A stretch of 64,000 bases of DNA, taken from positions 2,181,725-2,245,724 of the forward strand of contig JAJHZJ010000532.1 of assembly GCA_023548195.1 (NCBI GenBank). The letters are read 5' to 3'. Source of the stretch: Bettongia penicillata ogilbyi. Its lineage: Eukaryota; Chordata; Mammalia; Diprotodontia; Potoroidae. This document shows, in pieces, positions 43,965-54,311 of this stretch. The notes under the pieces were generated by a model that searched no databases, was not told the DNA's origin, and worked only from the letters and a program-made list of their open reading frames with translations. Within the stretch, counting starts at the first letter, position 1, and each line of letters begins with the position of its first letter. Position numbers and translations under genes: made by a program.

Positions 43965-44305
43965 ACCTTTGAACTGGCCCAACCACTCTGGAAAGCAATT
44001 TAGAATTCTTCTTTAAATAGTGACTAAAATGTTCATACTCTTATACCGGAAGATCTCCCACTAGACATAACACCGGAAAGTAAATGAGAAGGGGAGGAAA
44101 CAGATTCTGGCCACAAACATAATGGAAACCTGAGAGGCCTCAATGAAAATAACCCAGGTTAGCTTGAGTGATCTATGATGATCCCTTCCCTCAATAAAAA
44201 GATGGGGGCACTACGGGTACAGGATGTTTCATAAATTGCCAGATGGGGTTTTTTACTGATTGAACTTGTTCAAACAACTTTCTCTCCTACAAAAAAAAAG
44301 AGGAT
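43965..44305 (+). mobile_element. Second old L1-like fragment, plus strand
   Basis: ACTGGCCCAACCACTCTGGA and AAGCAATTTAGAATTCTTCT match the ORF2 end block again, so this is a separate copy from the one just before it. GGGGCACTACGGGTACAGGA may be its 3' UTR. Confidence 0.55.
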
Positions 44306-44329
44306 TCAATTGGGAGGGACAGGAATAAG

Positions 44330-44573
44330 CATTTATTGTCCTGCTATCTGCCAGGCACCGTCACCTCATCTCCCAATAATCCTGGGGCAGGCGTGGGGGG
44401 CGGGGTGGTGGTGACATTATTGTTCCCATTCTACAGGTGAGGAAACTGAGGCAGGCAGAGGTTAAGTGACCTGCCCAGGGTCATACAGCTACTCCATGTA
44501 TGAGGTCATGTTTGAATTCAGGTCTTCCTGAATCTAGGGCTAATCCTCTATTCATGATGCCACCTAACTGCTT
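44330..44573 (-). mobile_element. MIR-type SINE, minus strand
   Basis: CTGCTATCTGCCAGGCACCG, ACAGGTGAGGAAACTGAGGC, GGTTAAGTGACCTGCCCAGG, and reversed head GATGCCACCTAACTGCTT. Confidence 0.85.
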
Positions 44574-44647
44574 CAATAAGGGAAAATATATTGGGAAATA
44601 ACTGTATAAAAAAATATATGGCATCAATAAATTTCCAAAAGGAAAAA

Positions 44648-45000
44648 AGCTCTGGACTGGGAATCAGGAAACATGCGTTCATGGCCCTGCTCTATCACTA
44701 AGTAGCTGTTAGACAACTCATAAGATCACAGACTTAGAGTAATGATGATAGTTAATAATAGCTAACATTTACATAGCTCTTATTATGTGCCAGGCATTGA
44801 GTGAAGTGCTCCACAATTTTTATCTCATTTGACCCTTACAACAACTCTGGGAGAAAGGCGCTATCGTTATTCCCAATTTACAGCTAAGAAAACTGAGGTA
44901 AACGGAGGTTACTTGACTTGGCCCCACAGCTAGAATGTGTCCAAGGCTGGATTTGCATTCAGGTTTGGCACTCTATCCACTGTACCACCTAGAAGGGTCA
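44648..45000 (-). mobile_element. MIR fragment (plus) and MIR-type SINE (minus)
   Basis: 44648-44712 is a short plus-strand MIR head (GGACTGGGAATCAGGAAACA). 44745-44998 is a minus-strand MIR with TATGTGCCAGGCATTGAGTG, CCAATTTACAGCTAAGAAAA and reversed head CTATCCACTGTACCACCTAG. Confidence 0.8.
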
Positions 45001-45350
45001 TCAAGGATCACTTAGTCCAATTCTTGCATTTTAGAGAATAATAAACAAAGGTCCAGGGAGATAAAAGTAATTTTCACACAGCTATCTGGACCAGATCTTT
45101 CCAGTACTCCATGACAAGCCTGCATCTCATTCTCCCAATCTGAAAAAACCTACATCCTTTTGCAGGGCTATGGTGAGACTCAAAGAAGATTACAGATGTA
45201 GAGCAAGAAGGGACCTCAACGACCCTGTAATCCACTCTTCTCATTGGAAAGAAAAGGAAACTGAGGCCGGGGAGATTCAGTGATTTTCCCCACATGATAC
45301 AGTCACTATCAGAGGGGAGACGTGAGTCAAAGTGGTTTAGAGTCCTCAGT
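45001..45350 (+). repeat. THER1/MIR-related fragments
   Basis: 45001-45090 and 45185-45345 each carry the TAGAGC-AAGG-ACCT type start (GATGTAGAGCAAGAAGGGAC) followed by a GAAACTGAGG core. Confidence 0.5.
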
Positions 45351-45379
45351 GTGCTAAACACTGTACAACACTAGATAAC

Positions 45380-45840
45380 AGCCTTCACCATTTAGCAAAC
45401 TTTTCCAAGTGACCTTTAAAAAGCAAGAATAACAAAGCAGCACTGTGACTGCCTTAAATATTCTCAGCAAACAGTGATCTAAGACAATCTCAAAGGACTC
45501 ATGATGAAACACGCAACACACCTCCAGAGAAAAAACTGACACTGAGTGCAAACTGAGGCACATTATCTGGCTTTCCTTCTGTCTTCTCTTTTTTTCTTCC
45601 TCCTTCCTTCCTCTCTTTCTTTCTTTCTTTTTTGTCTTCTTGTACAAAAGGACTAATATAAAAATATTTTACCTGACTGTACATATATAACCTATATTGG
45701 ATTGCTTACTATCTCAGACAGGGGAGAAAAGAGGGAGAGAAGGATAGAATTTGGAACTCAAAACTTGGTTTAAAAATGTTAAAAATTATTTAGACATGTA
45801 ATTGGGGGGAAAACCTTAAAACATTATTTTTAAAAGTAAT
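45380..45840 (+). mobile_element. L1 3' UTR fragment, plus strand
   Basis: ATATTCTCAGCAAACAGTGA, GACTCATGATGAAACACGCA, CACCTCCAGAGAAAAAACTG, a CT-rich stretch, CTATATTGGATTGCTTACTA, a G-rich tract and an A-rich end. This is the usual order of a marsupial L1 3' end. No ORF2 text is left. Confidence 0.7.
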
Positions 45841-46114
45841 AGTAAATACAATAAGACAAGCAGAAGATAATTTTTATTCTCCAGTATCTGCTAACAGTGG
45901 ATATTAGTTAATAGTGGTATCATTAACTGTATCCTTAATTATAGTCTTTATTTGAGTAAAGAAAAGACTTCTAATTTTAATGTTTCTGAAAATTTTGTGA
46001 AATTTTGTAAAATCTAATTCATTAGCCTTACGGGCATTTTCATTATCTCACCCAATTTACTACAATAAGAACAAAGTCAATACGTATACAATAAAGAGCT
46101 GAATCCCTCACTGA
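45841..46114. other. Unique AT-rich sequence
   Basis: Nothing recognised. Confidence 0.4.
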
Positions 46115-46440
46115 TCTTAAGAGAGGCATTACTGTACCCTAGTCAGAGACCTGCGTTTGAATCTCATCTAGGGCACTTACTGGCTGTGTGGCATGGGATG
46201 TGACATTTATCCTCTCAGACATCTGATTCTCACAACAACCCTGTGAGGGGGGTGCTGTTAATGTCATTGTTGTCATGTCGCTGTTTCAGTCATGTCCAAC
46301 TGGGCCATTTTACAGAAGAGGAAACTGAGGTAGAGGTTTAAGTTAAGTGACTTGTCTAGGGCCATACAAATCCAAGGCTGGATCTGAACTCAGGTCTTGC
46401 TGATCCCAAGTCCAGGGCTCTAACTACTGTGACCTAACAA
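46115..46440. mobile_element. MIR head (plus) fused to a MAR1-like SINE (minus)
   Basis: 46115-46260: CAGAGACCTGCGTTTGAATC, TACTGGCTGTGTGGCATGGG and CTCACAACAACCCTGTGAGG. 46263-46440: reversed tail GTTGTCATGTCGCTGTTTCA, core AGAGGAAACTGAGGTAGAGG. The reversed SINE has lost the stretch between its tail and core. Confidence 0.7.
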
Positions 46441-46894
46441 TCCTCACACTACCACCTTTCACCAGGGTTATTATGAGGAAAGTACTTAGTGAAACTTATG
46501 GTAAGATAGAAATATGAGCAGCTATTGTTATTAGGTCAAATCTGGTGATGGTTTACATGCCAGAAGTGATGTGGTTCCCTGTGTGGAGAAGAAAGAAAGA
46601 AGCTGATTGTGGACTCGGCAGCCTTAACCATGACTTGTTAAACAATCAGTTAATGTGGCAACAGGAAACTGTGGGGGGTGGGAGGCTTCATGACAGCAGG
46701 CAACAAGGAACATGCTTGGAGAGCATTAGAACCAGATAAGGGAGTCCTGACCAAATACACTTCTTTAGAGGCCTGGGAGAAGTTTCATTCTGCAACCACC
46801 ATCTGAAGCCATCACACCCTGGCAAAACTATGTCAATACAGGATAGATGAAGAGGGGCTTTAGAGCTTGATAGGACTGTAGAGATCTCACAGTC
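46441..46894. other. Unique sequence
   Basis: No repeat or gene recognised. Confidence 0.4.
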
Positions 46895-47140
46895 TGTTTT
46901 ACAGAACATAAAATCCTGTAATTTCAGAGTTGGAAGGGACTTTGGCAGCCATCTAGACCAAAGATCAGTAAGTTTCAGCTGCTACCTGTTGCCTGTTTTC
47001 TCTGGTCCTTGAGCTAAGAATGGTTTGGGTGGGGTTTTTTTACATTTTTAAATACAATAAAACTTTATTTAAAAATGAAAAAGTCATTCTTAGCTCGGTG
47101 AAGTTTGCTCACTTCTGATCTAGACCCTCAGAAAGAATGT
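46895..47140 (+). repeat. THER1/MIR-related repeat split by a hAT element
   Basis: Left part: GAGTTGGAAGGGACTTTGGC and CATCTAGACCA to 46960. Right part resumes at 47120 with CTAGACCCTCAGAAAG. Confidence 0.6.
46961..47119. mobile_element. hAT-type miniature element with internal hairpin
   Basis: Left end AAGATCAGTAAGTTTCAGC; right end, on the other strand, AGATCAGAAGTGAGCAAACT. The flanks CTAGACCA (46953-46960) and CTAGACCC (47120-47127) match at 7 of 8. Inside, GAGCTAAGAATG (47011-47022) and CATTCTTAGCTC (47085-47096) are exact inverse complements. No transposase. Confidence 0.8.
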
Positions 47141-48137
47141 TTGCTTCACCCAAGCCAACAAGTGACCATGTCCACAAGGAAAGGGGAACCACTCCCACCT
47201 GAGGCAGCCATCGCTTTGGAGATGACACTTAGGATTTTTCCAATACAAAGCCTAAATTTTCTTCTATAACTTGTACCCAGTGCTACAGGTTCTGCTACAG
47301 GTGGCCAAAGACAAGAAGTCTGAATCCTCTTCCACATGACAGGCCTTCCAAAGAACTTCAACACAGTTATCATGTCCCTGCCATGGGGAGTCTCATCCCA
47401 GCTTCTTTCAACCAGTCTTCCTATGGCATGGTCTCATGGCCCTCATGGTCTTGGTTGACACCTGACAGGTATCAGTCACTTCCCCAAAGGTTCTCAGCAT
47501 TAATACAACAATACCCAGGTTTTCTGATTCAAAATCCAGTGTTCTTTTCATTACTCAAGATAAGCTGAGATCCTCAGTATCCTTCATGGAACGTTTGCTT
47601 GTATGTAGTAGTAAGTTAGGCATCTTCAAAGTCCTACTTTGATGCCTCATCATGGCCTTCTGAAAGACTACATTAGCAGAGCCTGAGCTTTACAAAGCTC
47701 TACCTTATATGTAATGTAGGCCTCAAGAAAAGATGGGTCATGTTTGTTGTCTGATGCCCCACATAGCTAAATTTGGAGAGACTCATCACCAGATCAGTGC
47801 CAGGGGGATGAATTTTTCAGTCAGATCAATTCTTGAAGACCATGTACTAAATTTATACAGGTGTTGAATTCTCCATTAGTAGAGAGAGTACCTACAACAC
47901 TGATGAAATTGCAGCTCTTTAAGGTTTTGAGGTAGGCAAGAGTGAGCATAAGTATTTTTAATAAACTAATAACTTTGCTATTCAAACGAATAGAGCCCTT
48001 CCTAGTAATCCTTTCAGAGGCTATCGGCTAATTCCAGTAAGTCTATCATTGTTCAAGACATTTACTGAACTCCTTTGTTTAAAATGTCTTCAGAATACAT
48101 TCATAAGCTACTCAGAAATGAGCCCCATTAATTTATA
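47141..48137. other. Unique sequence
   Basis: No repeat or gene recognised over about 1 kb. Short frames (47146-47373 minus, 47383-47568 plus) are unassigned. Confidence 0.4.
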
Positions 48138-48396
48138 ATTGCTGTCATGTCGTTGTTTCAGTCATGTCTGACTCCTCATGACCCCTTTTTATGGTTTTCT
48201 TAGCAAAGATACTGAAATGGTTTGCCATTTCCTTCTCAGATTATTTTACAGATGAGAACCAAGGCAAATAGAGTTAAGTGACTTGGCCAGAGTCACACAG
48301 CCATTAAGTGTGTGAGGTCAGATTTGAACTCATAAAGATGAGTCTTCCTAACTCCAGGTCAGGTACTCCACCCAGCACTCTACCTAGCTGTTTCTA
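48138..48396 (-). mobile_element. MAR1-like SINE, minus strand
   Basis: Reversed tail GTCGTTGTTTCAGTCATGTC, GGTTTTCTTAGCAAAGATAC, GGTTTGCCATTTCCTTCTCA, core AGAGTTAAGTGACTTGGCCA, and reversed head ending at TACCTAGCTGTTT. Confidence 0.9.
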
Positions 48397-48469
48397 ATTT
48401 ATACAACTCTCTGCAAATCAACTCTGTAAAAAAAATTTGGGGGGGGGGGGTGGAGTTTGAAAAGACTAG

Positions 48470-48880
48470 GGAATCTTTAGACAAACTCCTTCGGATAATG
48501 CAGGGCCTTGACTCATCTCTAATTTATACTCCTAGACAACTGCCTGGGGGAAGGGGAGATTTAAGCGACTTGCTCAAGGTCACATAGCCAGTTTGTGACA
48601 GAGATGGGAACCTGGATAATAATAGCTAACATTTATATTCCTACATATATAGGGTTCGGCACTGTACGAAACACTTTATAAGTACCTTATTTATAACAAC
48701 TCTAGATAGGTGGATGCTATCTTTATCTCCATTTTACAGATAAGGAAACTGAGGCAAACAGAAGTTAATTAAGTGATTTGCCCAGGATCACACAGTGAGT
48801 GTCTGAGGGTACATTTGAACTCAGGTCTTTCCAACTCCTGGACCAAGCACTGCACCTACTGAATCACCCAGCTACTAAGT
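48470..48880 (-). mobile_element. MIR-related fragment and MIR-type SINE, minus strand
   Basis: 48540-48605 has TTTAAGCGACTTGCTCAAGG. 48618-48880 is a full reversed MIR with TAATAGCTAACATTTATATT, CATTTTACAGATAAGGAAAC, TTGCCCAGGATCACACAGTG and a worn head. Confidence 0.8.
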
Positions 48881-49189
48881 CTTCCTTAACTCAAGGCCAT
48901 CTCTTTAATCACTTCCCTATGACGTCATGACAAAGATTTATGGATTTAAATTGGAAGGTACTAGGAATAAAGCAACATTTGATCATTTCTCACCAGGCTG
49001 CTATCCAGACTTTTCCGCCATGCTCCAGAAACCTCTTCATTCTGAGAGATCAATCACTCTAGCCCTCAATTCTGGCCTTGGAAGTATGCTATTCCCCTGG
49101 GGCCCCTCCCTCTGACTGGACGGCTCCTCCAAGAACCTCTATTTAAGGAGGGTGCCTAGGCCAGCTGGGGCTTCATTTTTTCACTTGGC
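48881..49189. other. Unique sequence
   Basis: No repeat or gene recognised. Confidence 0.4.
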
Positions 49190-49460
49190 TGCCCTTCATG
49201 TTCCCCATTCCTTTTCATCTTCCTTTTACATATTGTATTTCCCTAGTAAAAACATAGGCTCTTTAAGGGCAGAGATTGCCCCTTTTGGCTTATATTTATA
49301 TTTCCAGCCCTTAGCACAGGGTCCGGCATATAGCAATTGCTTAACAAATGTGTTGATTAACTGATGGATCATAAAGATGGCTTTCAATGTTCAGAGCATA
49401 AGTTCCATGAGGACAGAGTTTAATTCTCTAGATCCCTTGATAGTACCTAGTAAGGTGCTG
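49190..49460 (+). mobile_element. L2-type LINE 3' end, plus strand
   Basis: TAGGCTCTTTAAGGGCAGAG, TTTCCAGCCCTTAGCACAGG, GTCCGGCATATAGCAATTGC and AACAAATGTGTTGATTAACT. A second worn copy of the same end may lie at 49375-49460 (AGTTCCATGAGGACAGAGTT). Confidence 0.7.
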
Positions 49461-49535
49461 TGTAAACCAATAAGTGCTCAAGCATAATCATTTGCCCCGT
49501 GAGTAAGTCCCCTAGGTAGGATCTTGCCATATATT

Positions 49536-49650
49536 CCAATGAGCATTTCAATTTTATAATCCTAATGATTTGGGTCTGAACAATATGACAGGCTTTTCTT
49601 TTCAGATAATAGCATTGGTGCCTTATTTGAAACTGGAGCCCATGCTTACA
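49536..49650 (+). repeat. Unassigned repeat, copy 1
   Basis: CAATGAGCATTTCAATTTTA, ATGATTTGGGTCTGAACAAT and a CTTTTCTTTTCAGATAATAG block. The same text in the same order lies at 50664-50780. I do not recognise the family. Confidence 0.8.
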
Positions 49651-50575
49651 CATTCTTGACATAAGAATTCAAGTACCTGATAAAATGCTTCCCCCTGTTA
49701 CAGTCTCTGATGTGAAGATCCATGAAACTGACTTGTCCAGCTGTTGGTATGAGTTAAATATTTTTCAAAAGAAGACCCTCCAATAATAAGTGTGTGGGGA
49801 GAGGGATGATAAAACAAAGCTGGATTCTGAATACTTGTACAAGGAGAGATGTTGATTAGGTGTGGCCTATACTGCAAAAAAGGATTTTTGAAGAAAGAAA
49901 TCATGGAGACTATAGTGATTGAGGACAAAACAAAATCTAGAAGGAATAAACCTGTGGTGTCAATAATCTCAGAAATATTTACTTATTAAAAACATGAGGT
50001 CAAGATTGTTCTGCAGGAAAGGAACAAGCCTACAAGGCAGAATTTCTGTATACAAAGTCTGGAAGGCACTCGAGAAGGAACTGCCAAAGTCAGCAGGGCA
50101 AACAAATGGTGATTTTTTTTTTTTACATTTTTATTATTATTTTTTAAGTCTGGTAAGGGAATTTCATGCTTATGAAAGCAAAGCACTAACAGCCCTGTTT
50201 ACAGGCCAAGCACAGGGAGAGCAGGTTCCAAGCACTGAACTTAATCACGCCTTTCTCAGGCCCTACAAGCAGGGAGAGTGAGCTGACAGACAATGTTCCT
50301 GGGAGAAGCTGTCCAGAGAACTTCCTTAATTTGACTGGGGGATGAGCTGGCAGAGTCAAATTAGAAGGACCACAGTCACTGCTTTATAAACATCACGGAT
50401 GAGAAACAAGGACTGAATTTTGGTGAAAAAAAGCCCTGGAAATTCTCTTCTTTTCTGGCTCAACTCTTGTGGCAAATATATTCCACACAAAATTGCAGAG
50501 TTACCAATGATTTCAATGGTGGTACAACAAAGAACCAAGTCTTGGATTCTCTAGTGGCTAGAGACTGGCTTGCTC
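49651..50575. other. Unique sequence
   Basis: No repeat or gene recognised; a T-rich tract lies at 50114-50145. Confidence 0.4.
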
Positions 50576-50645
50576 CTCTCTCTGTCTGTCTGTCTCTCTC
50601 TCTGTCTTCTCTCTCTGTGTGTCTCTGTCTCTGTCTCTCTCTCTC
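50576..50645. repeat. (CT)n/(CTGT)n microsatellite, interrupted
   Basis: CTCTCTCTGTCTGTCTGTCT and further CTCTGTCT units. Confidence 0.95.
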
Positions 50646-50663
50646 AAAAATTTCCTAAAGAAA

Positions 50664-50780
50664 AACCAATGAGTATTTCAATTTTGTAATCCTGATGATT
50701 TGGGTCTGAACAATACAACATGCCTTTCTTTTCAAGTAAGAACGTTGGTGCCCTACTTGAAAATGGAGTCCACACTGGAC
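50664..50780 (+). repeat. Unassigned repeat, copy 2
   Basis: CAATGAGTATTTCAATTTTG, ATGATTTGGGTCTGAACAAT and GCCTTTCTTTTCAAGTAAGA; same order as copy 1. Confidence 0.8.
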
Positions 50781-51432
50781 ATCCTCTGTCCATTGTAACA
50801 ATGAAAGACATTAACAGAAACTCGGGGACAAAGTGTATACTGTCAGTAATATGCTCCACTCTCTGTTCACTGAAATGAGCTGCTTTTGCACCTCCCTCTC
50901 CCTTCCCTATATTTCCCCCCCACCCCCTCCTTTCCTATCCCTGGTCATTTCACTGCCCTAACATTTCTATCAGAAGCTGAGAGAAAGGAAAGAAGATAAA
51001 ATTATCCTCAGTTCATTTTACTGCCTCTTGGCAACTAAAATAAAAGCTCACATAGGAGTTTGGGCCTCTCAAGACAAAAATGAGAGTTCTGCATTACCTA
51101 TGGAGCTTGCTGGCCTGTGCCTTGCCTGACCCCATTCTCAGGGATAACTGAAAGCTGACTGGCTATGCCCCAATGATGCCTGAGTCATAAAACAGCTTCC
51201 CTGGGAATCAAACAGAAGTTTTGCATTTGGCTGGAAATCAAGTTGATGCATTCTCCGAATGGGGAAGCTATGTGCCAAGAGTCACGAACAAAGCATTTTT
51301 GATACTGTACCTGGAGCACGGAGATTACCTAAGTAGGCATCACATATTTGTAATTTAAAAAATGAAACAGAACAATCCTCAACTTGGAGAGTCTAGTAGT
51401 GTTCCATATGCCTGGAAAAAAAAACCATTTAC
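50781..51432. other. Unique sequence
   Basis: Repeat-free up to the HAL1 insertion. TGAGTCATAA near 51180 is AP-1-like. No gene recognised. Confidence 0.4.
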
Positions 51433-52068
51433 GGGGGGTGGAGCCAAGATGGCGGAATAGACTCACGTATGCTAGCTCCGAACCCACAACCCATATATTT
51501 CCTGCAAGAAGAACTCCCAACAAATTCTGGAGCACTGCAAGTCACGCAGAAACACAGGGGAAAAGATTTCTGTTCCAGAGAGCCTTGGAGAGCCGTCCCC
51601 AGGGTCCGTCGCACCCCGGAAAGTGGAGTCCACCCCTGAGCTGCCCTGGCTACGCAGCCAAGAGGAGCAGATCTGAGCAGGCTTCAGGGACAGAACCTCC
51701 GGCAGTGAAGGTCCCTCTACCCACAGATGCTCCAGGTCAGTGAAAGAGACGTCTGGGCTGGCTGAGAGGGGAACGGGGTGTCTCTGTGACTCGGGCCCCC
51801 TCGGGAGGCAGCAGCAGAGGCAGCTGCGGCCGGGACTCCCCGAGCAGGCAGGATCTTCATTACTGAAGGTCTCTGCATAAAGCCCCTGAGGGAACTGAAC
51901 CTGGGAGGCGGCCCTGCCCTCACCCAAGCACCAGAACTTAAGCTCACATTGAATAGCAGCCGCACCTGCTGCGGAAAGCCCATTTGAATCTCAGACCCCA
52001 AGCACTAGCTGGGCGGATCTAGGCGGGGGTGCAGAGGAATCTCAGAAGTGAAGTAACTGGCTGGGAAA
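51433..52068 (+). promoter_or_regulatory. HAL1/L1 5' UTR and internal promoter region
   Basis: Begins GGGGGGTGGAGCCAAGATGG. CAAGATGGCGG at 51445-51455 fits the YY1 site found at the start of L1 5' UTRs. The segment is richer in CpG than its surroundings. Reading frames over it on both strands have no known domain. Confidence 0.75.
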
Positions 52069-53161
52069 ATGCCCAGAAAAAGGAAGCAAAATAAGACCAT
52101 AGAGAGCTACTTTGATGGGGTGCAGATGTTCCCGCCTTTCAATTCTGATGATGAGGAACTATTCTTACCAGCAGAGAAAGACATGGAGGTTGGGACCTCT
52201 CTATCCCAGACACCCCAGGTGGATGTTCGGTGGGCTCAGGCCATAGAAGAGCTCAAAAAGGATTTTGAAAATCAAGTTAGACAGGTGGAGGAAAAACTGG
52301 GAAGAGAGATGCAAGAAAAGTATGAAAAACGGGTCAATACCTTGCTAAAGGAGACCCAAAAAAATGCTGAAGAAAATAACACCTTGAAAAATAGGCTCAC
52401 TCAATTGGCAAAAGAGGTTCAAAAAGCCAATGAGGAGAAGAATGCTTTCAAAAGCAGAATGAGCCAAATGGAAAAAGAGGCTCAAAAGCTCACTGAATTT
52501 AATAGTTTTCTCAAAATTAGAATGGAACAGAGGGAGTCTAATGACTTTACGAGAAACCAAAAAATCACCAAACAAAACCAAAAGAATGAAAAAATGGAAG
52601 AGAATGTGAAATATCTCATGGGAAAAACAACTCACCTGGAAAAAAAGATCCAGGAGAGACAATTTAAAAATTATGGGACTACCTGAAAGTCATGATCAAA
52701 AAAAGAGCCTGGACATCATCTTCCATGAAATTATCAAGGAAAACTGCCCTGACATTCTACAACCAGAGGGCAAAATAAGTATTGAAAGAATCCATCAATC
52801 ACCACCTGAAAGAGATCCAAAAAGAGAAACTCCTAGGAACATTGTGGCCAAATTCCAGAATTCCCAGCTCAAGGAGAAAATCTTGCAAGCAGCTAGAAAG
52901 AAACAATTTCAGTATTGTGGAAATACAATCAGGATAACACAAGATCTAGCAGCTTCTACATTAAGGGATCGAAGGGCATGGAATAGGATATTCCACAAGT
53001 CAAAGGAACTAGCAGTGAAACCAAGAATCACCTACCCAGCAAAACTGAGTATAATACTTCAGCAGATAATATGGTCTTTCAATGAAACAGAGGACTTTCA
53101 AGCACTCTTGATGAAAAGACCAGAGCTGAAAAGAAAATTTGACTTTCAAACACAAGAATGA
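52069..53161 (+). pseudogene. HAL1/L1 ORF1p, frameshifted
   Basis: ATG at 52069 in the context AAAATGCCCAGAAAAAGG. Residues 1-45 form a basic start and an acidic segment. Residues about 55-195 are a long coiled coil with repeated Lys/Glu heptads (EELKKDFENQVRQVEEKL), which drives trimerisation. Near 52645-52655 the frame shifts by +1. The second frame resumes with NLKIMGLPES, the start of the RRM-like domain, then ERIHQSPPERDPKRETPRNI and LKEKILQAARKKQF of the C-terminal domain, ending at 53161. The protein would coat element RNA; a single indel has split it. Confidence 0.92.
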
Positions 53162-54180
53162 GAAGAAGCATGAAAAAGTAAACAGCAAAGAGAAGTCTTA
53201 AGGGACTTACTAGAAGAGAACTGTTTACATTCCTACATGGAAAGACAATATTTGTAACTCTTAAAATTTTTCAGTATCTGGGTAGTTGGTGGGATTATAC
53301 ACACACACATACACACACACACATACACACATGCACTGACATACAGAGACAGAGAGCACAGAGTGAATTGAATAGGATAGGATCATATCTTAAAAGAAAT
53401 TAAGGTAAATGGTGAGAGAGAAATGTAGTGGGAGGAAAGAGGGTGAAATGGAATGGGGTAAATTATATCTCATTCAAGAGGCAAGCAGGAGACTTTTTAG
53501 TGGAGGGAAAAAGAGGAGAGCTGAGAAAAAAAACCAAGAAGTTTACCCTCATCACATTCAACTAAAGGAAGAAATAAAATGCACACTCATTTTGGTATGA
53601 AAACCTATCTAACAATACAGGAAAGTGGGGGAGAAGGAGATAAGCAAGTTGGGGGGGATAATGGTAGGGAGGGCAATGGGAGGAGGGAACATTTTGAAGT
53701 CAACACTCGGGGAGGGACAGGATCAAAAGACAGAATAGAAACAATGGGGGGCAGGATAGGATGGAGGGAAATATAGTTAGTCTTACACAACTATTATCGA
53801 AGTCATTTGCAAAACTACACAGATAGGGCCTATATTGAATTGCCTGCCTTCCCAAAGGGAATGGGTGGGGAGGGAGGGATGGGGAGAATTTGGAACTCAA
53901 AGTTTTAGGAACAACTGTTTAGTATTGTTGTTGCTACTAGGAAATAAGAAATACAGGTAATAGGGAATAGAAAGTCATCTGGCCCTACAGGACAAAAGAG
54001 AGGATGGGAACAAGAGAAGGGAGGGATGATAGAAGAGAGGGCAGATTGGTGATAGGGAAAATTAGATTGCTCGGTGTATTGGGGTGGGGGGAGGGGTTAA
54101 AAGGGGAGAAAATTTGGAACCCAAAATTTTGTGAAAATGAATGTAAAAAGTTAAATAAATAAATTTTTATTAAAGAGCTT
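53162..54180 (+). other. HAL1 3' UTR
   Basis: Purine-rich, with an (AC)n tract at 53295-53335, a string of GGAGGG-type blocks (53635-53770, 53860-53885 and 54080-54100) and a terminal AATAAATAAATTTTTATTAA segment. The same blocks appear in the HAL1 3' fragment at 28769-29187. Confidence 0.8.
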
Positions 54181-54311
54181 AAAAAAAACCAAAAGAAATA
54201 TTTTTCACTAGTGCCATGGATACAGCACTTAACAAATATTTACTTTATTTAAATACTTAATGAGAAGAACATCCTAGCAAGAGAAGCACTGGGATGATGT
54301 GGTGGAGGATG

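Larger units (their letters stand above)
51433..54180 (+). mobile_element. HAL1-like (half-L1) element, near full length
   Basis: About 2.75 kb with a 5' UTR (51433-52068), an ORF1 region (52069-53161), a 1.0-kb 3' UTR and a terminal A-run from 54181. ORF2 is wholly absent: only about 1 kb separates the ORF1 stop from the A-run, and no reverse transcriptase text is found there. This layout matches half-L1 elements, which depend on L1 ORF2 supplied in trans. Eleven matching bases, AAAAAAAACCA, flank it (51417-51427 and 54181-54191), a weak duplication because they are A-rich. Confidence 0.88.

Noticed and set aside
51384..52001. Overlapping frames of 94-151 codons on both strands before the HAL1 ORF1
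   Set aside because: They lie in the L1-type 5' UTR, which is relatively GC-rich and poor in stops. None has a recognisable domain.
52345..52662. Minus-strand 105-codon frame rich in Phe and Leu that resembles a membrane protein
   Set aside because: It is the antisense of the Lys/Glu-rich coiled coil of ORF1; such frames look hydrophobic by codon complementarity.
51417..54191. AAAAAAAACCA as firm proof of the HAL1 target duplication
   Set aside because: The match is mostly an A-run and so could arise by chance at any A-tail; I keep it only as weak support.
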